From a virus, in IMG/VR virus record IMGVR_UViG_3300023180_007965, positions 20,455-84,454 of that record: 64,000 nt of DNA. One strand, written 5' to 3'. Numbering within the stretch: position 1 is the stretch's first letter; each line of letters opens with the position of its first letter. Below, piece after piece: positions 1 to 7,589 of the stretch. The notes beneath the pieces are model-generated. The model saw only the letters and a list, made by a program, of their open reading frames with translations, was not told where the DNA came from and ran no database searches. The translations under genes and the position numbers were made by a program.

Positions 1-366
1 TTTTCTGTAACCGATTTATTAAGTGGGATATTTTACAGGATTGGGATCCCTATAGTTTTTAGATTTTTACCACATCAGTTTAATGCTGGTAGCCTTTCTA
101 CTAGGGAGGCTTACTTTCTAGCGGTTTCAACTTGGGTTAAAGGAAAGGTACCTATTTTTATGCATTCTGAATCCTCCGAGGTTGATGAGAATGGTATTTC
201 CCTTTCCCCAGCACCCTCTGATTATCTAAGACATCGAATACCAACTTTTGGTTTAGAAATAGATGTCATCATAGATCTCCCAACAGGATTGAATGGGTGT
301 ATGCATTACTTGGCTAATTCGATTTCTTTCAAGCCAATGGTAATCAACAAAATTGGAAAGAAATAA
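1..366 (+). CDS. C-terminal part of an unrecognised protein (cut by window start)
   Basis: The reading frame is open from the first base to a TAA at 364-366, so this is the last 121 residues of a gene that begins outside the window. An internal ATG at 160 is not needed, because the frame continues upstream without a stop. The visible part is a mixed hydrophobic/polar sequence with no motif I recognise, and no transmembrane helix or coiled coil is obvious. It is on the same strand as the glycosylase gene, 46 bases upstream of it, with no terminator hairpin between them, so the two may share a transcript. Function unknown. Confidence 0.6.
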   Translation, partial: FSVTDLLSGIFYRIGIPIVFRFLPHQFNAGSLSTREAYFLAVSTWVKGKVPIFMHSESSEVDENGISLSPAPSDYLRHRIPTFGLEIDVIIDLPTGLNGCMHYLANSISFKPMVINKIGKK

Positions 367-412
367 TTTTTATTGTACGCTTCCTTTGCTTAGTTTTGTC
401 TAAATTCTAAAT

Positions 413-1207
413 ATGCCGGAATTAGCTGAATTGAAATTAACCTCGGATTTTGTAAATCTAGCATCTGAGAATAAAGCCTTTACTCACATTAGTAAGAACC
501 CGGACCACAAGTGGAATGAAATTGACTTTGGTGAGGATTTTACAATAGAATCCCAAAGTAGAGGAAAGGAAATTAAACTGGTGTTAAGATCTACACAAAC
601 AGATAGAACAAGTAATCTAATGATGACTATGGGTATGGGAGGGCATTTTCAATGGGCAAATCCAAGGGAAAGCATTAAGCACACACATCTTTTTTTCCAT
701 GCTAAAAATGGAGGACACCTAGCCTTTGTTGACGTTCGTAGATTTGGTAAATGGAAATGGGGAGATTGGAATAAAGATAGAGGCCCAGATCCTACCACCG
801 AGTATTTTTTGTTCTGTAACAATATATTGAAGAATTTACATAAACTTGCTTTTGATCATCCTATCTACGAGGTTTTAATGAATCAGAGATATTTCAATGG
901 GATTGGGAATTACCTTAGAGCTGAAATATTGTTTCGAATACCCGATGAGGATCCGTTTGTTCCTGCACGAGATTACATAAAGAGGAATACATGGGAGCTT
1001 TTTGAACTCTGTCGGGACATCCCAATTAAAGTTTATGAAATTGGTGGTGGTACTATAAAGGACTGGAAAAACCCTTTTGGGGAGGTTTCATCAGTTTCAG
1101 ATCTTATGTTATGCTATGGAAATCCACATATGCTCAAAATTAAAGACAGAGGTGGGAGGATGTTCTGGTATGACCCAAAATGGAAAAGAATAGAATATGA
1201 TAGATAA
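413..1207 (+). CDS. NEIL1-like Fpg/Nei family DNA glycosylase/AP lyase
   Basis: Fpg/Nei enzymes excise oxidised bases and nick the abasic site through the N-terminal proline. This 264-residue protein starts MPELAEL, giving the catalytic Pro2 and Glu3. It has a lysine in RGKEIKL (residues 50-56), where the family places the hairpin lysine. The RRFGKW segment (109-114) and a helix-two-turn-helix stretch FNGIGNYLRAEILF (161-174) follow. The C-terminal part has CYGNPHM (234-240) then DRGGRMFW (245-252) and lacks the four zinc-binding cysteines of bacterial Fpg, so it resembles the zincless finger of animal NEIL1. Wording across the protein is closer to NEIL1 than to bacterial Fpg. It overlaps the downstream exonuclease gene by 11 bases, which suggests co-translation and a joint role in DNA repair. 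No Shine-Dalgarno sequence is seen. Confidence 0.88.
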   Translation: MPELAELKLTSDFVNLASENKAFTHISKNPDHKWNEIDFGEDFTIESQSRGKEIKLVLRSTQTDRTSNLMMTMGMGGHFQWANPRESIKHTHLFFHAKNGGHLAFVDVRRFGKWKWGDWNKDRGPDPTTEYFLFCNNILKNLHKLAFDHPIYEVLMNQRYFNGIGNYLRAEILFRIPDEDPFVPARDYIKRNTWELFELCRDIPIKVYEIGGGTIKDWKNPFGEVSSVSDLMLCYGNPHMLKIKDRGGRMFWYDPKWKRIEYDR

Positions 1208-1904
1208 AAGAATTTTAGAGAATTGTCTCTTCTTAGATGTTGAGACTGCAACAGGCTGTCCTGATTTTGAAACCCTGTCTGAGGTGGATCCTAGACTAGC
1301 GGAACTTTGGAAAAAGAGAGCAAAATACTACAGAACTGTATACGAGGATATGAACGGACTTGCTACTTCTGAGATTTATAAAGAAAAAGCAACTCTGGAG
1401 CCGGAATTTTCAAAAGTAGTTTGTGTGTCCTTTGGTGTACATCAAGAGAATGGGCAGTTTCGTATGACTTCCTTCTACGGAGAGGACGAGGAAGATATTC
1501 TCATGAAGACTGCTAAGGTTTTTAATAATGCTCTTGCTAAGAACATGAAGCTCGCAGGACATAATATAAAGGGCTTTGATATTCCCTGCCTTGGTAAGAG
1601 GATGATTTATAAACTAAGTTCTCCTGTGCTTCCACAAAACCTTGTTATTTGGGACAAAAAGCCATGGGAGATTCCATATTTGGATACGTCGGAGGTTTTC
1701 TCATTTGGTAGTTGGTCGCACCAAAAGTACCTTTCACTAGACCTTCTTGCTTGTTCGTTAGGAGTTGACTCCCCTAAGGGTGATATGGACGGATCTAAGG
1801 TTAGTGAAGCCTACTGGAATGATAGAGATTTTGAAAAGATTAAAGAATATTGTGAAAGGGATGTCCAAACCGTAATAGACGTCCTAAACAAAGTAGCAAC
1901 ATAG
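1197..1904 (+). CDS. DEDDy 3'-5' exonuclease, PolB-exonuclease-like
   Basis: This 235-residue protein has the motifs of a DnaQ-fold 3'-5' exonuclease. Motif I is FLDVETA, with D14 and E16. Motif II is GHNIKGFDIP, with D128. Motif III is YCERDVQT, with Y218 and D222, which makes it the DEDDy type. The arrangement, without a polymerase domain, fits the family of stand-alone exonucleases related to the exonuclease domain of family-B DNA polymerases. The likely role is trimming 3' ends during repair or recombination. The gene overlaps the end of the glycosylase gene, supporting a coupled repair pair. It is followed by a strong terminator-like hairpin at 1929-1969. The PolB-like assignment is inference from motif spacing. 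Confidence 0.85.
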   Translation: MIDKRILENCLFLDVETATGCPDFETLSEVDPRLAELWKKRAKYYRTVYEDMNGLATSEIYKEKATLEPEFSKVVCVSFGVHQENGQFRMTSFYGEDEEDILMKTAKVFNNALAKNMKLAGHNIKGFDIPCLGKRMIYKLSSPVLPQNLVIWDKKPWEIPYLDTSEVFSFGSWSHQKYLSLDLLACSLGVDSPKGDMDGSKVSEAYWNDRDFEKIKEYCERDVQTVIDVLNKVAT

Positions 1905-1928
1905 AATTTCCTTTTTCTATTTCCTTCG

Positions 1929-1969
1929 GGGATTGTTTGGATATATAAAGTCCAAATAATCCCTTTTTT
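1929..1969 (+). terminator. 13-bp hairpin plus T-tract with a late-promoter motif in its loop
   Basis: Left arm GGGATTGTTTGGA (1929-1941) pairs with right arm TCCAAATAATCCC (1951-1963) over 13 positions, 12 Watson-Crick and one G-T. Six T residues follow. This is a good intrinsic terminator for the glycosylase-exonuclease unit. The 9-base loop is TATATAAAG, the core of the recurring late-promoter-like motif, and the next gene starts with GTG directly after the T-tract. Confidence 0.75.
1940..1950 (+). promoter_or_regulatory. Late-promoter-like motif GATATATAAAG
   Basis: Exact GATATATAAAG, identical to copies at 5514, 6180 and 16950. It ends 19 bases before the GTG at 1970. In T4, transcription begins a few bases after the late TATAAATA box, so the leader here would be very short. 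The motif sits in the loop of the terminator hairpin. Confidence 0.55.
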
Positions 1970-2761
1970 GTGGGCGCAGTTTTAGATTTTAACAGATTTG
2001 TTTTAAATGAGGATAAGATTGGTTCTTTTTATAACGATGAACTAAATCCAAAGTTCTGGGACAAATACAAAAACAAGAATGGTGAAACCCAATGGGTCTT
2101 TGATAGGCTAGTAAGAAAAAAGCTGCTTAAGATAGCCGAAGACTTCTATGAAAAATATAGTGATCTATTGGGAGACCTACCTATCGAGGATATACAACTC
2201 ACTGGATCACTAGCTAATTTTAACTATACAGATAAGTCAGATCTTGATGTTCACGTGCTGGTTGACTTTAATAAGGTAAAGTCAAAACCAGAGATGGTAA
2301 AAGCAGCAGTTGATGGTATTAGGTTTGTTTGGAATCTAAGACATGATGTTGTTATTAGAAACCATGACGTTGAGCTTTATCTCCAGAATATACACGAGCC
2401 ACATACAGCTTCTGGCCTTTATTCCCTGCTTAATGATAAGTGGATTAGAAAACCAAAGTTTGATCCCCCGGAGGTAGACGAGCAAGATGTAAGAAAGAAG
2501 TTTGATGGATTAGCATCCGAGATTAATCAAATGGAATCAAAGCTTGTTATTTCTGCATCACTTCCCAAAGATGCAAAGGAGATGTATAAAAGACTTCTTA
2601 GGCTGAAGGAGAAGATACAGAAAATGAGAAAAGACGGACTTTCAAAGGACGGAGAATTCTCGATAGGTAACCTCGCCTTTAAAATGCTAAGAAACGAGGG
2701 ATATATAAGTAAGCTCATAGATTTAATTTCAAAAGCTTACGCTAGAATTTATTCAGAGTAA
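1970..2761 (+). CDS. Nucleotidyltransferase-fold protein with capsid-targeting-like N-terminus
   Basis: This 263-residue protein carries the nucleotidyltransferase signature: GSLANF starting at G79-S80, then SDLDVHV with D91 and D93 as the metal-binding pair. VELYLQ (E135) is a candidate third acidic residue. The family moves NMP groups onto RNA, proteins or small molecules; the substrate here is unknown. The start is GTG at 1970: there is an in-frame stop at 1946 and no in-frame ATG until codon 109. The first 15 residues contain DFNRFVLNED, like the tags on other head proteins in this window, with a possible prohead-protease site after VLNE. I infer that the enzyme may be packaged in the head and delivered with the DNA, as T4 Alt is. 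It lies just upstream of the head genes. The C-terminal part is helical and lysine-rich. Confidence 0.72.
   Translation: MGAVLDFNRFVLNEDKIGSFYNDELNPKFWDKYKNKNGETQWVFDRLVRKKLLKIAEDFYEKYSDLLGDLPIEDIQLTGSLANFNYTDKSDLDVHVLVDFNKVKSKPEMVKAAVDGIRFVWNLRHDVVIRNHDVELYLQNIHEPHTASGLYSLLNDKWIRKPKFDPPEVDEQDVRKKFDGLASEINQMESKLVISASLPKDAKEMYKRLLRLKEKIQKMRKDGLSKDGEFSIGNLAFKMLRNEGYISKLIDLISKAYARIYSE
2700..2709 (+). promoter_or_regulatory. Possible late promoter (GATATATAAG) inside the end of the nucleotidyltransferase gene
   Basis: GATATATAAG differs from the consensus only at its end and lies 70 bases before the ATG at 2780. It could drive the 899-residue protein gene. It is weaker than the other copies because it is inside a coding region and farther from the start. 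Confidence 0.3.
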
Positions 2762-2779
2762 AAACTTTATTAGAATAGC

Positions 2780-5479
2780 ATGATACTAGTATTTAGAAAG
2801 GGCCTTGAATATAATGGGAGCATGAACGGCCTCCCAGAAAACCAAGACGAGAACATTTTCCCAATCATGTCGGTTCCTCTTGATTTAGAGGGCGAAGAAA
2901 CTGACCTTAATGATTTTCAATGGTGGGCATATTCTGACAAGTGGAATGAGTGGCTAAAAGATAACCCAAGAGAATGGAAAGCTGAATCTCATGACGTGAG
3001 GTTTGATAAGGCTGAGCAAATTTTAGAAGGTATAGTAACTGCTAAAAATCCTGTTACCGAATACGTTTCCCACCAGGCTAAGAGTTTATGGAAAAACGGT
3101 GAGGTTTCTTCCTTTTCTGATTATGTAAAAATGTTAGAAGCAGAAAGCACATCTGGATCTAGAGATGCTGCTAAGAAGTTTATTAAACTCGGGTATGCTT
3201 TAGAAAAACTTTCAAAAGAAGGAAAGCTTAAAGACGTCTTAAAGATGGAAGATCTCGAAGATGATAAGGAATATGCGGTTGTTGTCGATCCAATGACCGA
3301 GAGCGGTGACCCAGTTCAAGAGGCAAGACAGGCTTTGAGAATAAAGAAAATTGGGGATTCTGCCGGTATCATTATAGCTGAGGTTGATTACAGCATCCCA
3401 TTGGGTGAAGTAGAGGACACTAAGGATTTCATGGACAAGGTCGCAGAATTTGCTAAAGATGTAGCAATTGGAGGTGCAGGTCTTGCGGCACTTTATGGTG
3501 TAGCTCAAGTAGCTGGGTCTCTGTTCTTAGGATGGCAACTTTTAAAAGGAGCACGTGGTATTTACCGTACGCTCGGAAGGGCTAGAAGAATTCATAGCGC
3601 TGTTGCCGGTGCAAGAACTGCAGGAGCACCTGCTTGGAACACGGTTAGATCTTTTGCTACAAGAGCTTTTACAAGAAGAGCAGGGGCACAAGCAGTTGCA
3701 AATGCTGCTAGAATTACCTTACCTTCCGGTGCATTTGTTGAGGGCGGATTAGCTTACTCTACAAGAGCAACTGGAAATGTTCTTTTAAAAGGTGCAGCAG
3801 AAAAATCCGTTAAGTCAGCAGCACAAAGACTGGTAGCTCAAGGCGGAGCAAGAGCGGCAACAGCAGTAGCTGGTAGAGGAGCTGTAGCTGCTGGTGCAAG
3901 CTCAGCTGTAGCTGCTGAAGCTTCTAATCCAGTCGGATGGATTTTGCTAGCAGCTCAGGCAGTCGGTTCTGGAATTAATCAACTATGGAATTGGTATAGT
4001 GATAAACAAGCACCTAGGTACGGTGAAGTTGAGGACTTTGCATATGGAAGTTTTAATCCTAAAAATATTCCTGTAGGAAAGGCAATAACCGTTTGCTGGA
4101 CTAGCGACGGTGGTGCAGGATGGGGTGAATATATCCTGGATATCTTAACTATGTCTAAGGATGATACTAGAACAACTATGGAATTGGTCAAACTTGGTGA
4201 GTTTGATGATAGGTCAGTTTTTGTAATGCTTCAAGTAAACTCAGAAATGTTTGAAAAGGCTATGAAGGATAACGACCTTATACTACTGTCTTTTGCTAAC
4301 AATGATAAATTTGAAAGAGGAACATTTGATAATGATGATCTGGAATTCCAAACTATAGTTATTCCTGATATTACTGAACTTACAATTGGTACATCCTTTG
4401 TTGGATACTCAACATGGACCGAAATGAAAGAGGCTTATAAAGAGAGCCCTGATAGCCCAATTTACGTACCAAGCGGAGCAAGAAAGGATTATCAATTCCA
4501 TTACACAGACAAGGACGGAAACGATGTAAATGTAACTGGAACCCTTGTAAATGAAAATGAGATAAGTGACACAGTCCTACAGGATTTAGTTCCTGGTGCA
4601 GCTGGTGCTGTTGAGGAATCTGCTAGTCCCGGTCTAGATTATTCGCACCTGGTAAATGAAAGCAAGGTATTATCATTCAACGACTTCTCAAATAGAGCTA
4701 ATCCTATAATGGAAGAAGACGAAAACTCTCCAGAAGAAGATGGGAATACAGAAAATGCTGAGAGTACAGAATCCACTGAATCCACAGAAGGGAATACTTA
4801 CGAGGAAGATTTGCTAACCTCTCTTTCTGCTGCATCTCCACTCGAGACAGAATATAGTCAAATACCAGTATTAGCATATAGAGTTAATAGAATAAGTTTT
4901 GTCGACCCAACTGTTAATGAAGATGTTGATCAGTTTAACTACTTTATAATCGGCGAGCAAAGTATGGATCCTAAACCAAATCAGCCAATCCTGGTTGAAT
5001 CCGCTTCGGAGGATGCTATTGAAGAACCTAGATTTGGATTGAAAACATACGTACCTCCAGTAGAGGATGATGAAAAAAAGGATGATAAGGAAGATGAGAT
5101 TGATGACCCTGAAGTAATTGATATCGAAGACGTCGATGAACCATCATCTAAAATGGTAAGAACACAAAGAGGCGATGTTCAAATAAAAAGCAAATCAGGA
5201 TCCCTAACTATTAAAGATAGAGAAATGGAAGGTGGCATTAACATCTTTGATGAATTTGCAAACTCTAGCTTGAAGAAAAAACTTAATATCGATGATTGGA
5301 AAAACATAACTAGCGTAAAGGTTAGGTATGATAATGAGGGAGAACCTAAAAAGGTAATTTTGAAAAACAGGTTTGCAAAAGTTGGTGATAGGAGAAGGGT
5401 TTTACAGAAAGGGGAGCAAGGATTTGAATCTGCTTTAAAATTTGCAGAGTCTGTAGAAGATGGTATATCTTTCTCCTGA
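2780..5479 (+). CDS. Large inner-virion protein candidate with hydrophobic Ala/Gly-rich centre
   Basis: This 899-residue protein has no enzyme motif I recognise. Residues about 215-255 and 365-405 contain long Ala/Gly-rich hydrophobic stretches able to span a membrane. They are separated by a strongly basic, alanine-rich segment about residues 260-370. The C-terminal third is acidic, with Glu/Asp/Ser/Thr runs near 640-680 and 760-795. Near residue 627 it has LVNES followed by VLSFNDF, the same site-plus-tag combination seen at the ends of other head proteins here. It lies between the tagged nucleotidyltransferase and the prohead protease, so a capsid-internal or DNA-ejection role is plausible. 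The membrane-like helices would suit a protein that inserts in the host envelope. The internal VNES may be a protease cut site. Function is inferred from context only. Confidence 0.6.
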   Translation: MILVFRKGLEYNGSMNGLPENQDENIFPIMSVPLDLEGEETDLNDFQWWAYSDKWNEWLKDNPREWKAESHDVRFDKAEQILEGIVTAKNPVTEYVSHQAKSLWKNGEVSSFSDYVKMLEAESTSGSRDAAKKFIKLGYALEKLSKEGKLKDVLKMEDLEDDKEYAVVVDPMTESGDPVQEARQALRIKKIGDSAGIIIAEVDYSIPLGEVEDTKDFMDKVAEFAKDVAIGGAGLAALYGVAQVAGSLFLGWQLLKGARGIYRTLGRARRIHSAVAGARTAGAPAWNTVRSFATRAFTRRAGAQAVANAARITLPSGAFVEGGLAYSTRATGNVLLKGAAEKSVKSAAQRLVAQGGARAATAVAGRGAVAAGASSAVAAEASNPVGWILLAAQAVGSGINQLWNWYSDKQAPRYGEVEDFAYGSFNPKNIPVGKAITVCWTSDGGAGWGEYILDILTMSKDDTRTTMELVKLGEFDDRSVFVMLQVNSEMFEKAMKDNDLILLSFANNDKFERGTFDNDDLEFQTIVIPDITELTIGTSFVGYSTWTEMKEAYKESPDSPIYVPSGARKDYQFHYTDKDGNDVNVTGTLVNENEISDTVLQDLVPGAAGAVEESASPGLDYSHLVNESKVLSFNDFSNRANPIMEEDENSPEEDGNTENAESTESTESTEGNTYEEDLLTSLSAASPLETEYSQIPVLAYRVNRISFVDPTVNEDVDQFNYFIIGEQSMDPKPNQPILVESASEDAIEEPRFGLKTYVPPVEDDEKKDDKEDEIDDPEVIDIEDVDEPSSKMVRTQRGDVQIKSKSGSLTIKDREMEGGINIFDEFANSSLKKKLNIDDWKNITSVKVRYDNEGEPKKVILKNRFAKVGDRRRVLQKGEQGFESALKFAESVEDGISFS

Positions 5480-5513
5480 TAAAAAAACGTCAAATTTTCT
5501 GAAAAAGAAAATG

Positions 5514-5524
5514 GATATATAAAG
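5514..5524 (+). promoter_or_regulatory. Late-promoter-like motif GATATATAAAG before the protease-scaffold gene
   Basis: Exact consensus copy ending 23 bases before the ATG at 5548, in the 68-base gap after the 899-residue protein gene. It is the best candidate to drive the protease-scaffold and major capsid genes, because no such motif precedes the capsid gene itself. Confidence 0.6.
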
Positions 5525-5547
5525 TTAAATAATAGCAAAGTCAAGAA

Positions 5548-7563
5548 ATGAACGAGTCTTTATTGAATGGGAACCTTCTCTTCATCCTTGAAAAGCAAGA
5601 AAATAATCTTGCAGTTTCAAAGGACGGTAACTCGGATGGTGGTGGTTATATACTCAAAGGTATTGCTGCTCAGTTTGGGAAAGAGAATAATAACAATAGA
5701 ATATACGAGGAAGGTGAATACCTACCTCACCTTGAGTACCTAAAGGATAAGATAGGACAAAAGAGATTAGTTGGTGAATTAGATCACCCTGAAAAATTCG
5801 ACGTATCTCTTAAAAACATTTCTCACGTTGTAGAAGATCTTGTTTATGACAAGGACGGAAGAGTATTAAACATTAAGGTTCGTTTGCTTGACACACCAGC
5901 TGGACAAATTGCTAAGAAATTAGTTGATGCTGGTATACCTCTTTCTATTTCTTCTAGAGCAGCTGGAAATGTAGGTCCAGATAAGAAGGTACAGATCAAA
6001 AAGATCTTTACTTATGATTTGGTTGCAGATCCAGGTTTCCAAGACGCTCAACTCGAGAGAGTTTATGAAAGCGCTGGATTTGATGCTTTTGAATTTGAAG
6101 AAAGATCAAAAAAATCCGTTGTTAACAACTTAGAGTGTGTAAATGAGTCACTAGGTATAGAAAATGAATCTGGGGTAAAGATATATAAAGTTGAAAATAG
6201 CGAAGAATTCGAAAAAATCCTTAATCAAGAAAAAAATAAATCCAACATTATGGAGGCCAACAAAGAATATGTTACTGCTGACGAGCTTAATAAGTATTCT
6301 ATCTTTTTGAAAAATAAGATGGATGAGCTGGAAACGCAGATTTCTGAAATGAAACAACAAGAAGCTCAAGTTTCCGAGAGCGAAAGTGAATCTGTAGATT
6401 GCAAAGCTTTGGAGGAAAGAGTTGCTAAGCTAGAAAAGTACTCCGAGTATCTTGCTGAAAATCTAGAAAGTGCTATTAAGTACGGTGAGTATTTGTCAGA
6501 AAACCTAGATAGCAGCATTACGTATTCTAAGTACCTTGCTGAGAATCTAGACAAGACTATCTCTTATTCTAAGTATTTGGCCGAAAATGTTGATAAGGGT
6601 ATTTCTTACACTGAATATGTAGCTGAGAATGTTGATAAGACTATCGACTATTCTAAGTATTTGGCAGAAAAACTAGATGATGGTATTCAATATACAGAAT
6701 ACGTGGCTGAAAATCTTGATAAGAATATCGCTTACTCTGAATACTTAGCAGAAAATGTTGATAAGAACATTGCTTACTCTGAGTATTTGGCAGAGAATCT
6801 AGATAAGGGTATTTCTTACTCTGAATATCTAGCAGAAAACTTAGATAAGGGAATAGCTTACTCTGAGTACATTGCAGAAAAACTAGATCAAGGAATAAAC
6901 TACACTGAGTACCTAGCAGAAAACCTAAATAAAGGTATTGCTTACTCAGATTATTTAGCTGAAAAGCTAAATGGAAATATAGCTAACACTGAAGCTATAC
7001 ACGAAAGCGTTAAAGCAGAAAACTCGCCAACACTTAACGAAAGTGCTAGGGAAAATGCTGAAAGCGCATCTAAAACTGAATTGGTTGAATCAGGATTTGC
7101 TGGAGATTATGAAAATCTCGGAAGCAAGATTGATTCTCTAATTGAATCAGTCAAAACACAAAAGACTGAGGAAAATATAAATGAGGCACAAACGAAAGTT
7201 GAGCCGACTGCTCAAACACAAAAAGCAGATGAGGCAATCAACGAAGCCGAAGAAGAAACATTGGCAGGATCATCAGGTCACAAATTTATTGATGAAATGC
7301 CAGAAGATTACTCTCCGATTTGGGAGTCACTAAATGAAAGTCAAAAGCAATCAGTAATTGCACAATCAGCTTTCTATAACTTAGAGACTGCTTATCAGAT
7401 CAAGAACTTCTGGTCAACTCGTCAGCTTGGTGCTAAACCAGTAGGACTTCAGAAACTTCAAGAGAGCCAAGAAACACCAGAGCCTAAGACGGCTACTAAC
7501 CCTCAGGGGTATTCAAACGATTACCTTAATTGGGTCGCTAAGTCGCTCGAAGGTAAGTTTTAA
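5548..7563 (+). CDS. Prohead core protease (gp21-like) fused to repeat-built scaffold (gp22-like)
   Basis: Residues 1-190 match the T4 gp21-type serine protease family (peptidase family S77). VGELDHP gives the catalytic histidine at 80, and SISSRAAG (133-140) gives the serine at about 135. The His-Ser spacing of about 55 residues is that of the family. After a linker with a predicted coiled coil (about 235-297), residues 298-479 are thirteen tandem 14-residue repeats of the type YSEYLAENLDKGIA. The tail (about 480-671) is acidic, rich in NES/NEA sites, and ends in an aromatic segment. T4 makes protease gp21 and scaffold gp22 as separate proteins; at 671 residues this one joins both roles. The gene is directly upstream of the major capsid gene, as expected. 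Cleavage of its own repeats during maturation is inferred. Confidence 0.88.
   Translation: MNESLLNGNLLFILEKQENNLAVSKDGNSDGGGYILKGIAAQFGKENNNNRIYEEGEYLPHLEYLKDKIGQKRLVGELDHPEKFDVSLKNISHVVEDLVYDKDGRVLNIKVRLLDTPAGQIAKKLVDAGIPLSISSRAAGNVGPDKKVQIKKIFTYDLVADPGFQDAQLERVYESAGFDAFEFEERSKKSVVNNLECVNESLGIENESGVKIYKVENSEEFEKILNQEKNKSNIMEANKEYVTADELNKYSIFLKNKMDELETQISEMKQQEAQVSESESESVDCKALEERVAKLEKYSEYLAENLESAIKYGEYLSENLDSSITYSKYLAENLDKTISYSKYLAENVDKGISYTEYVAENVDKTIDYSKYLAEKLDDGIQYTEYVAENLDKNIAYSEYLAENVDKNIAYSEYLAENLDKGISYSEYLAENLDKGIAYSEYIAEKLDQGINYTEYLAENLNKGIAYSDYLAEKLNGNIANTEAIHESVKAENSPTLNESARENAESASKTELVESGFAGDYENLGSKIDSLIESVKTQKTEENINEAQTKVEPTAQTQKADEAINEAEEETLAGSSGHKFIDEMPEDYSPIWESLNESQKQSVIAQSAFYNLETAYQIKNFWSTRQLGAKPVGLQKLQESQETPEPKTATNPQGYSNDYLNWVAKSLEGKF
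6180..6190 (+). promoter_or_regulatory. Internal late-promoter-like motif inside the protease-scaffold gene
   Basis: A perfect GATATATAAAG, identical to the upstream promoter motif at 5514, falls at the junction between protease and scaffold parts. It encodes part of KIYKVEN in the fusion frame. An A-rich stretch and an in-frame ATG (6250) follow 60 bases later. It may drive separate scaffold expression. Confidence 0.4.
6250..7563 (+). other. Possible internally initiated scaffold-only product (437 residues)
   Basis: ATG at 6250 is in frame with the fusion (codon 235) and begins MEANKEYVTADELNKYS, right before the coiled-coil and repeat region. It is preceded by an A-rich leader like those of many starts in this window, and by the perfect promoter motif at 6180-6190. 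If used, it would give scaffold without the protease domain. Nested scaffold genes are known in other phages, for example lambda Nu3 within C. No direct proof is visible here. Confidence 0.35.
6439..6984 (+). repeat. Thirteen tandem 42-base (14-residue) scaffold repeats
   Basis: Thirteen in-frame units of 42 bases encode the consensus Y-S-E-Y-L-A-E-N-L-D-K-G-I-A, followed by one degenerate unit. Two heptads per unit fit a coiled coil. Most units contain L-A-E or V/I-A-E, resembling the [L/I]-x-E cleavage rule of gp21-type proteases. Synonymous differences between units show that this is old or selected repetition and not a fresh duplication. Confidence 0.9.
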
Positions 7564-7589
7564 AAACTAAAAAAATAAAAGATAGTAAA

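Noticed and set aside
5179-5544. 121-codon reverse-strand open frame over the end of the 899-residue gene and the promoter gap
   Set aside because: Low-complexity Phe/Ser/Leu composition and overlap with a real gene; no supporting motif.
6439-6984. Regular direct repeats considered as a CRISPR array
   Set aside because: The repeats have no spacers, are a multiple of three and encode a coherent protein repeat.
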